The notes below the pieces were generated by a model, which was not told the DNA's origin, ran no database searches, and saw nothing but the letters and a program-made list of their open reading frames with translations. Positions 43,802 to 50,912 of a stretch of 64,000 bases of DNA are shown here, in pieces (the first letter of the stretch is position 1; each line of letters opens with the position of its first letter). Made by a program: the position numbers and the translations under genes. The DNA comes from G965197675 sp965197675 (GTDB lineage: Bacteria; Chloroflexota; Dehalococcoidia; Plut-88900): assembly GCA_965197675.1 (NCBI GenBank), contig OZ240221.1, positions 1,984,001-2,048,000 of the forward strand, read 5' to 3'.

Positions 43802-44836
43802 TCACTGCATGGGGAAGGGCGGTTGCAGCCAGCTGGGCGTAGAGTTCACTTCGATACGCCGAACCCACTTGACCGAGTCGAACCCCCTCTTACCAGGCCC
43901 TACCACTCTCAGTGGGAATCCGTGACTATGAGCTAAGGTTTGCTCTCCAACATGAGTCGCAAGCAGGGCTTCACGCGCCTCGGACATGGCATACCGGCGA
44001 TAATAGCCAGTGACAGACCAAAAGGTGACGCTGGACGCATCGGGTTCCAACTCAGCCTCATTCAGCAGATGGTCTACTGCAAGTCCTCGCCATTCCTGTG
44101 TAGAGAACCACCCACCGGTGCAATCGATGGTGGCCGTGACTTCGTCGCCGGCGTTCACCAGGTCCTCATATGTCAAAGTCAAGGGACGTCTGACCGATCC
44201 ATCAACTGATAGGGTCCACTTGGAAACGTCGACTGGTGCCGGATCGTCGAACAGCCATGAAGTTACAGGAAAGCTATTGCCTGAAAAGCTTCCTCGCTCA
44301 TAAGATCCCGTGAACCTCCTACTCGCTCCGAGAAAGCCGAGAGGCCCTTTTAGTACATCGGTTCCTCTCCAAAGCAGCAGCCCCACCAACCCGACCGCCG
44401 AGAATCGTAGAAAGACTCTCCGGCCTGATGAGTAGCTGAGAGATGAGAAACCCCGGCGGCGAGCAACTGCATGCCAGATCAGAATGGGAATCAAGCTCAA
44501 GCCTATATATATGTGCCACGAGAGGATGCTGAAGCCCAACAAACTGGGTAATAGTGTGAAGGTCCAGAGGATGCCGGTAATCAAGGTCACCAGGAGGATC
44601 AATAGCATTAACAGAAATGCCATTCTAGGCGCTGTGAGACTCTTGTCTCCCTTGAAGGCGAGAAAGATGTTCTGAGCTTTCCATACCATCACTGCGCCGA
44701 TGGCCCAACCTCCGACACCGTGCAGGTCTACTAAAAACTTGTGGTTGGGCGATCCCGAGGCAAGTCCCAGCAACCCGGTGGCGATTTGAGACACCACAAG
44801 GGACAAGAGAATGGTATTGGCCCATTTAAACTTCAT
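43802..44836 (-). CDS. membrane-anchored sulfite-oxidase-fold molybdoenzyme, cytochrome b561-like N terminus
   Basis: A 344-residue fusion. The N-terminal part has four to five hydrophobic helices (about 7-27, 41-61, 72-95, 103-123, 145-157) with His39, His108 and His122 placed as possible haem ligands. The C-terminal part (about 185-340) is a molybdopterin-binding sulfite oxidase-type domain with the Mo-ligating Cys239 in TIDCTGGWFSTQEWRG and a basic end HGFPLRVVGPGKRGFDSVKW. The Mo domain would face outside and pass electrons to the membrane part. YedYZ splits these functions over two genes. Substrate unknown. Confidence 0.82.
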   Translation of the reverse strand: MKFKWANTILLSLVVSQIATGLLGLASGSPNHKFLVDLHGVGGWAIGAVMVWKAQNIFLAFKGDKSLTAPRMAFLLMLLILLVTLITGILWTFTLLPSLLGFSILSWHIYIGLSLIPILIWHAVARRRGFSSLSYSSGRRVFLRFSAVGLVGLLLWRGTDVLKGPLGFLGASRRFTGSYERGSFSGNSFPVTSWLFDDPAPVDVSKWTLSVDGSVRRPLTLTYEDLVNAGDEVTATIDCTGGWFSTQEWRGLAVDHLLNEAELEPDASSVTFWSVTGYYRRYAMSEAREALLATHVGEQTLAHSHGFPLRVVGPGKRGFDSVKWVRRIEVNSTPSWLQPPFPMQ

Positions 44837-44963
44837 GTATCTCTATATTAATAAACGTTTCCCATTCTGATATCATCAAGCCTACTTTGAGCCATCTGAA
44901 TGGGCAAACTATATCATGCTGCCATCTAGGAGTGAGCAGCTGTGATGGAGTTGGGAGGAGCTA

Positions 44964-45800
44964 ATGGTACGAGTAGGAATAAGCCTAGTAGCGTTTAACG
45001 GCACCTATCAGGAGCTTAGGGACGCAGCCCTAGCCGTGGAAGAGAGTGGCTACGACTCCCTCTGGGTCGTGGATCACCTGGTCTCTTTTGTATCGGCGAG
45101 GGATCCGGTTCTGGAGTGCTGGTCGCTGCTGGCCGGTCTGGCCGAGTCGACCAGCACAATACAACTGGGAAGCTGTGTCACCAACGTCATGAACCGCCAT
45201 CCCGACGTGCTGGCCAAAATCGTCGCTACGGTACAGCAGATATCGGGTGGCAGAGTGCACTTCGGCATAGGCGGAGGCTCTGAAGAGAAGGAGCAAACAG
45301 CCTATGGCCGCCCCTTCCCCAGCGGAGGAGAGCGAGTGGGTCGAGTACGAGAAGCGGTAGAGGTGATAAGTCTACTGTGGTCGGGAAAGGTGGTTGATTA
45401 TGCCGGTCAGTACTATCAGGTCAAGAGTGGACTGAGCTTGCCTCCTCCCAACCCTGTCCCTACCATCATGGTGGCGGGAATGGGCCCTGTATCAGCGAGG
45501 CAGGCAGCCCGCATCGGAGATGGGTGGAGTTGCGACGGCCCACGAGGTTTGGATAAGGGACCCAACATCGACTATTACAAGCTAAAGGATATGGTGCTGG
45601 AAGAGCTGAATGAGTTGGGCAGGCCCAGGGAATCCTTCGAGATATCGGTGACTGAATACTTCGATGAGCCATTCCAGAAGGACCCTATCGGGAGGATGGA
45701 GGAGGCAGAGAGGGACGACCTAGACTTGCTGGTGCTGGAGGCCTACCCACCCTTCGACATTGGGGCGCTGACATCGGTAGCAAAGGTGATTTACGGCTGA
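44964..45800 (+). CDS. LLM-class flavin-dependent oxidoreductase
   Basis: A second luciferase-like enzyme, 278 residues, different from the one at 42.5-43.5 kb. MVRVGISLVAFNGTYQELRD starts it, followed by GYDSLWVVDHL, LGSCVTNVMNRHPDVLAKIV, GRVHFGIGGGSEEKEQ and PTIMVAGMGPVSARQAARIG. The ATG is preceded by GGGAGGAGCTA. It is divergent from the membrane molybdoenzyme. F420 or FMN could be the cofactor; LLM families are numerous in SAR202-type Chloroflexota. Confidence 0.88.
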   Translation: MVRVGISLVAFNGTYQELRDAALAVEESGYDSLWVVDHLVSFVSARDPVLECWSLLAGLAESTSTIQLGSCVTNVMNRHPDVLAKIVATVQQISGGRVHFGIGGGSEEKEQTAYGRPFPSGGERVGRVREAVEVISLLWSGKVVDYAGQYYQVKSGLSLPPPNPVPTIMVAGMGPVSARQAARIGDGWSCDGPRGLDKGPNIDYYKLKDMVLEELNELGRPRESFEISVTEYFDEPFQKDPIGRMEEAERDDLDLLVLEAYPPFDIGALTSVAKVIYG

Positions 45801-45884
45801 CCCTGTGAACTTTCATAGGGTTTCGCTACCTTCGTTCTCGGCTCCACAACGAGATGGTATACTCCACGTCTTCTCTTCCTTGAG

Positions 45885-46140
45885 AGCCTGCCTCGGAAAG
45901 GCAAACGTCTTGGTCCCACCCTCCCGCCCTGGTGTGTGTTAGAATTCGAGGGCACACCCCTCGAACTCCCTGCCAAGGGGGGGTGCCCCCTCTGGACTCC
46001 CTCCGCTGGGGATTCTTGGACAAGCCTCTCATGGATTCCCGTGTCAAGCACGGGAATGACGGGATAGAGGGCACCATTCGACAAGCTCAAGATGAGAGGA
46101 TACACCTCATCCCCGAGGGAAAAGGGGCAGGGGCATTTTG
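45885..46140 (+). repeat. mosaic repeat island 12
   Basis: GAGCCTGCCTCGGAAAGGCA, CCCACCCTCCCGCCC, the hairpin CCAAGGGGGGGTGCCCCCTC (stem bases changed together compared with other copies), the palindrome at 46033-46061, a diverged CATTCGACAAGCTCAAGATG module and the tail CATCCCCGAGGGAAAAGGGG. It fills most of the LLM-amidase gap. Confidence 0.85.
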
Positions 46141-46231
46141 GGTATCGCTAGCTGTATTGACATGATAGTGAGTTGTTGCTAGTGTGCTTTCATTACTCTC
46201 CCCAGCGGCGATTGAAACTCGGAGGTGGCGA

Positions 46232-47653
46232 ATGACCGATACTAAGCTGGCTTTCACTCCCGCTTATACTCTGGCACAGCTAGTCAGGAAAAAGGAGGTC
46301 TCCCCTACTGAACTGGTCGAGCTTTACCTCGAACGCATCAGCATCCTCAACCCTAAGCTGAACTCCTATCTGACTGTAGCCGAGGACCAAGCTAGAGAAG
46401 CTGCCATGGCTGCAGAGAAGGCTCTGGACACAGAGTCGGAGCTGCCGTCTCTGCACGGTGTGCCAGTGGCCATCAAAGATACGGAGTACACAAAGGGCAT
46501 ACGTACAACTCTCGGCTCGCTGGTGTACAAGGACTTCGTTCCTGATGAGGACTCTATAGTGGTAGAGAGGCTCAAGGCCGCCGGGGCCATCGTGATTGGA
46601 AAGGCTAACGCTCCTGAGCTGGCCTTCGACGGCAGGACATACAATCGCCTTGGAGATGATGCTCGCAATCCATGGAACCGGGAGCGCACCACCGGGGGCT
46701 CCAGTGGAGGTTCGGCCGCAGCCGTGGCAACGGCCCAGGTGCCTATGGCAACGGGCAGCGACTTCGGGGGCTCCATTCGTATCCCGGCGAGCTTTTGCGG
46801 GGTCTACGGTATAAAGCCCACTCATGGCAGGGTGCCCCTATATCCAAGCCTCACCGATATGATCTTCTTCTTCGATACAGGTCCGATAACTCGCACGGTC
46901 AGAGACGCCGCCCTGATGCTTAATGTTATCGCTGGGCACGACAGCCGAGACCCCATGAGTCTCAGAGAGAGACCGCCGAACTACTTGAGCGCTGTAGATG
47001 GTAAATTCCCCCGTCTCAAGATCGCCTGGAGCTCAGACCTGGGATTCGCTCCGATAGAACCGGAGGTGCGCACTATCTTCGAGTCTGCGGTCCACGTATT
47101 CGAGACGCTGGGGTGTATTGTCGAAGAGGCTGAACTCAAGCTGGAGGACGACCTGGAGGAATCGTACATGCCCATTTTCCACGGTGATGAGTGGGCCTTT
47201 AGAGGACACTTGCTGGAGGAGCACGCCGATGAGCTAACCCAAGTGGTAAGACAAAGCTTGGAGGAAAGTCGGAATGCTACTGCAGCAGAGTACTCCAACG
47301 CTCTCAGAAGGGTCTACCGTCTTCAGTCCAAGATGGAAGACTTCATGGAAGATTATGATCTTTTGCTGATCCCCACCAACGCTCTTACGGCTTTTCCACA
47401 CCAGGTAGAGACAGTGGAGATAGCGGGCAAGACCGTTGATACAGTATGGGGTGTATTCCCCTTTTCACCCCTCTGCAACATGACAGGTCAGCCAGCTGCC
47501 AGCGTTCCCTGTGGGTTTGCTTCAGATGGGCTACCCGTGGGGCTACAGATCATAAGCAGACTGGGCGACGAGACCAGAGTGCTTCAAGCCTCGGCGGCTT
47601 TTGAGTCGGCACATCCCTGGGCGGACGACATTCCTCCTGTAGCCCAGTTTTGA
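46232..47653 (+). CDS. amidase signature family enzyme
   Basis: A 473-residue amidase with the Ser-cisSer-Lys triad: K82 in VAIKDTEYTKG, the cis-Ser within GGSSGGS (155-161) and nucleophile S181 in SDFGGSIRIP. The frame is open upstream to 46184, but ATG 46232 (MTDTKLAFTP) is chosen for its GGAGGTGGCGA ribosome-binding site and normal N terminus. The sequence resembles stand-alone amidases rather than GatA, and no gatB or gatC is nearby. Likely a catabolic amide hydrolase. Confidence 0.9.
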   Translation: MTDTKLAFTPAYTLAQLVRKKEVSPTELVELYLERISILNPKLNSYLTVAEDQAREAAMAAEKALDTESELPSLHGVPVAIKDTEYTKGIRTTLGSLVYKDFVPDEDSIVVERLKAAGAIVIGKANAPELAFDGRTYNRLGDDARNPWNRERTTGGSSGGSAAAVATAQVPMATGSDFGGSIRIPASFCGVYGIKPTHGRVPLYPSLTDMIFFFDTGPITRTVRDAALMLNVIAGHDSRDPMSLRERPPNYLSAVDGKFPRLKIAWSSDLGFAPIEPEVRTIFESAVHVFETLGCIVEEAELKLEDDLEESYMPIFHGDEWAFRGHLLEEHADELTQVVRQSLEESRNATAAEYSNALRRVYRLQSKMEDFMEDYDLLLIPTNALTAFPHQVETVEIAGKTVDTVWGVFPFSPLCNMTGQPAASVPCGFASDGLPVGLQIISRLGDETRVLQASAAFESAHPWADDIPPVAQF

Positions 47654-47669
47654 GTAGTAAATAAGAGGA

Positions 47670-48755
47670 TCAATCGAAGATTATGATGCTGCGAGCTACG
47701 TTGCCTTGAAGCACGTCCTCAAAGGCCTGGTTTGCATCCTCCAGCTTTATTCTCTTGGTGATCATCTCGTCAAGCTTTAGCCTGCCCTGCAAGTAGTAGT
47801 CTATGTATCGAGGCATGTCTATGCGGAACCGAGTGGAGCCCATGTTGCTTCCCTGTATCTTCTTCTCGTCCAGCATAGATGGCCCGTCCACCTTGAACTT
47901 GACTCCCTCGGGTATCATGCCAACGATGGTGGCGATGCCTCCCTTGTCCAGTATGTTGTAGGCCAGCTCTGCCGTCTCCTTCAGCCCTACCACCTCATAC
48001 GAGAAATCGACCCCTCCTCCAGTGAGCTCTATCACCTTTTGAGCGACGTCTCCGCTGGATGCGTCTACGACGTCGGTTGCTCCCATCTCACGAGCCATGG
48101 CCAACTTCATTTCCACCGGGTCTATGGCGATTATCCTGCCAGCTCCACCTATGCGAGCACCCTGAATAGTATGAAGACCTACCCCTCCGCATCCGATGAC
48201 GGCGACGGTGCTGCCAGGCTCTACTCGCGTAGTGTTCAGGACCGCCCCTACCCCAGTGGCCACACCACAGCTTATTAAAGCCATTTGCTCCAAGGAGACG
48301 TCTTGCTCCACCTTTAGCACCGAGCGTTCGTTGAGCAGCATCTTTTCTGCATAGCAGCCGAGGCCCGAATGTTGATGAATTATCTTGCCATTCTGACTGA
48401 GACGAGGGGTCTCGGTTGGCCCTCTCCGGAACTCTTTCACCCGCCTGCAGATGGCCGATTTTCCCCTGAGACAGTTATCACATTCTCCGCAAAAGGCTGC
48501 GAAGCATACTATCACCTTGTCTCCTGGTTTGACGTATGTAACCTGGCTTCCAACCTCTTCCACGGTACCGGATGCCTCATGCCCGGGCACTACAGGCAAT
48601 ACCTCGCTGTACTTTCCTTCCCAGTAGTGAAGGTCGCTGTGACAAACACCGGTGGCACCAGTGCGGATCAACACTTCACTGGGCTTTGGGCTATCGATAT
48701 CCACCTCTTCCACGTGCAAAGGCGCCTTAAGCTCTCGCATGACAATTGCTTTCAT
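47670..48755 (-). CDS. zinc-dependent alcohol dehydrogenase (MDR family)
   Basis: A 361-residue medium-chain dehydrogenase. Catalytic zinc ligands are C38 (GVCHSD) and H59-E60 (PGHEASG). The structural zinc lobe has C89, C92, C95 and C103. The nucleotide motif VIGCGGVGLH is near 185-194, with an Asp after the next strand (IAIDPVE) favouring NAD. It is close to benzyl/aryl-alcohol and S-(hydroxymethyl)glutathione-type enzymes. It converges on the amidase gene. Confidence 0.92.
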   Translation of the reverse strand: MKAIVMRELKAPLHVEEVDIDSPKPSEVLIRTGATGVCHSDLHYWEGKYSEVLPVVPGHEASGTVEEVGSQVTYVKPGDKVIVCFAAFCGECDNCLRGKSAICRRVKEFRRGPTETPRLSQNGKIIHQHSGLGCYAEKMLLNERSVLKVEQDVSLEQMALISCGVATGVGAVLNTTRVEPGSTVAVIGCGGVGLHTIQGARIGGAGRIIAIDPVEMKLAMAREMGATDVVDASSGDVAQKVIELTGGGVDFSYEVVGLKETAELAYNILDKGGIATIVGMIPEGVKFKVDGPSMLDEKKIQGSNMGSTRFRIDMPRYIDYYLQGRLKLDEMITKRIKLEDANQAFEDVLQGNVARSIIIFD

Positions 48756-48876
48756 CTGTCACCTCCCAGGGGTCCAAAGAGTCTAGTTGACCAAGGTAAA
48801 AAGGTTTGTGCCTGACTGAGTGTATTATTATCACTCAGGCCAGTCAACCTCAATGGCTTAGCCAGGCAAGCAGCAT

Positions 48877-48913
48877 CCTGGTTCAGGATCCAATGAAAAG
48901 ATCCTGAACCAGG
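48877..48913. terminator. strong 14-bp hairpin in ADH-gnd gap
   Basis: CCTGGTTCAGGATC (48877-48890) pairs perfectly with GATCCTGAACCAGG (48900-48913) across nine bases. There is no T-run on either side. The 294-base gap holds no gene. It may be a Rho-dependent stop, an operator or an RNA-stability element. Confidence 0.5.
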
Positions 48914-49049
48914 GCGTACTCTTGAGGCCAGGATACACAGGTCTCTCCAGCTTCAGTTTCACCAGACGCCAGAAAAGCGATACTCTGAGCAGAGTTGATG
49001 AGGAAATAGGTGAAGGTGGTTCGATATCACGATGGTGGGCTCGCGTTTA

Positions 49050-49961
49050 TCATGTCCTTGCCTTCCTGACGGCGTGACCCCCAAACTGGTTGCGCATGGC
49101 CGCCAGCAGCCTGGCGCCAAAGGGGCAGTCTTGCCGTGAGCGAAACCTGGACTGAAGGGACAAAGCGATAACGGGGATGGGCACGCCCAGGTCGATGGAC
49201 TCCTGGACTGCCCAACGCCCTTCGCCTGAGTCTTCGACGTATGCCTGTATCTCATCCAGTTCAGGGGCTTCTTTCAATGAGGCTGCTATCATATCCAACA
49301 GCCAGGAGCGTACTACACTGCCGTGGCGCCATACCTGGGATATCTTTGCTATGTCCAGATTAAATTCCTTCTTTGCCTCCATCAACTCGAAACCTTCCGC
49401 GTAGGCCTGCATAAGTCCATACTCGATACCGTTATGTACCATCTTCACGAAGTGGCCAGTGCTGGCGGGACCCACATGGCCGTAGCCTTTGTCAGGACCG
49501 GAAGCGAGAGTTTGGAATACGGGCTCCATCTGACGGAAAGTATCTGCATCACCACCTATCATCAGGCTGTAACCCTTATCGAGGCCCCATATCCCGCCGC
49601 TAGTGCCCACGTCCATGAACTTGATGCCCTTCTCCGCCAGAGCAGATGCACGGCGCATGCTATCCCTGTAGTTGGAGTTGCCGCCGTCCAGTACTATGTC
49701 CCCTATATCTAGATGGGACGCAACCGATTTTATAGTGTTCTCGGTGATCTCGCCCGAAGGGACCATCACCCAGATAGCGCGAGGCGGTTCAAGCTGGCCT
49801 ACGAGGTCATCGATAGACGATGCACCTACGATCCCATGGCTCAATAGAGCCTGCACGGCCTCCTCGTTAGAATCGTATGCCACCACACGATGACCACCCA
49901 GTAACAGACGCTGGGTCATGTTGCCGCCCATCCTACCCAGTCCGATCATTCCCAGTTCCAA
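49050..49961 (-). CDS. gnd: 6-phosphogluconate dehydrogenase (decarboxylating), short GndA type
   Basis: Oxidises 6-phosphogluconate to ribulose-5-phosphate. From TTG 49961 (LELGMIGLGRMGGNM) it has 303 residues, the length of the short bacterial form. TTG is preferred over the frame's far-upstream start because AGGGGGG lies seven bases before it and GMIGLGRMG is the family N terminus. GGNSNYRDS, DVGTSGGIWG (substrate) and the catalytic HFVKMVHNGIEYG are present. It ends the minus-strand pentose-phosphate block. Confidence 0.93.
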   Translation of the reverse strand: MELGMIGLGRMGGNMTQRLLLGGHRVVAYDSNEEAVQALLSHGIVGASSIDDLVGQLEPPRAIWVMVPSGEITENTIKSVASHLDIGDIVLDGGNSNYRDSMRRASALAEKGIKFMDVGTSGGIWGLDKGYSLMIGGDADTFRQMEPVFQTLASGPDKGYGHVGPASTGHFVKMVHNGIEYGLMQAYAEGFELMEAKKEFNLDIAKISQVWRHGSVVRSWLLDMIAASLKEAPELDEIQAYVEDSGEGRWAVQESIDLGVPIPVIALSLQSRFRSRQDCPFGARLLAAMRNQFGGHAVRKART

Positions 49962-50077
49962 GGTTTGCCCCCCTACGTATTTACTTCGGACCCAACTTGC
50001 GCCTCTAGCTGTCTCACCATTCGGGAGTAGGCGTCGGCCTTTCTGAGACGGGCTCTTTCTACGTAGTGACCCAAACC

Positions 50078-50827
50078 TCAAGGCACGCCTAGATTCTGCT
50101 CTTCGATGCGTCTAGCGACCACTTCCAAAAGATTGGATGGTTCGCTTACGATCCACTTTTCGTCCAAAACTCGGCTGGAGTAGAGACTATCCGAAGTGAA
50201 CGGCGTTGCAAAACCAACTACGTGGGTTCCCGCTGCGAGAGCCGATTTCACCCCATTAACCGAGTCTTCCAGCACTATACATTCACCCGGGGAGACACCC
50301 AGCTTACTGCAGACGGTTAGATATACCTCAGGGTCTGGTTTGGGACTCTGAACATCGTCCCTGGTCACAACTACGCCTAGCTCTTTCTCCAAGTCCAAAG
50401 ACCTAAGAGCATGCATCACCTCTTCCCGGTAGGACATGGTCGCCAGTCCCGTCTTACAAAGTGTCTGCCGAGCCGAGCGGACCAACTCTATGGCATGAGG
50501 CCATTGATTATCCCGCAGCACCTGCGGGTCTGCCACCATCTCATCGTATATCGACTTGCGCATGGATGCGAGAACGTCCGACGGCCGGGAAACGTGATAT
50601 TGAGCCATCAAAGGACGAACATCCGGTTCCAGGTTGAGCTTATCTACTATATGTTTGGAGGCTACTTCTCTGGGTGCACCTACTATCTCTCTATAGGCCT
50701 CGATAGCCTTGTGTTCGGGATCGGGAAGCCCTCGCAGCTGTTGGATGGCAATGGCATAGGACAGAGCCTTCAGGTTCTCCGATTTCACCAAAGTCCCATC
50801 CAGATCGAATATAATTGCTCTTATCAA
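50078..50827 (-). CDS. HAD-family phosphatase/phosphomutase-like
   Basis: A 249-residue haloacid dehalogenase-like hydrolase. Motif I is FDLDGTLVKSE with nucleophile D8 and acid D10, a helical cap follows (about 15-85), then MSYREE (motif II region), the motif III Lys in SPKPDPEVY, and motif IV IVLEDSVNGVKSA. It resembles beta-phosphoglucomutases and sugar phosphatases. The frame extends to 50956, but that segment overlaps the upstream gene and has no HAD similarity; TTG 50827 is chosen. It lies between tal-pgi and gnd, so a sugar-phosphate substrate is reasonable. Confidence 0.87.
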   Translation of the reverse strand: MIRAIIFDLDGTLVKSENLKALSYAIAIQQLRGLPDPEHKAIEAYREIVGAPREVASKHIVDKLNLEPDVRPLMAQYHVSRPSDVLASMRKSIYDEMVADPQVLRDNQWPHAIELVRSARQTLCKTGLATMSYREEVMHALRSLDLEKELGVVVTRDDVQSPKPDPEVYLTVCSKLGVSPGECIVLEDSVNGVKSALAAGTHVVGFATPFTSDSLYSSRVLDEKWIVSEPSNLLEVVARRIEEQNLGVP

Positions 50828-50912
50828 GATTTCTTTCGAATAAGACGAAATAGAAAGAACCAAGGGCCGTCCGGCCCTCCCAGAGGTGGTGCGGACGGCA
50901 CCCTCCAATGAC

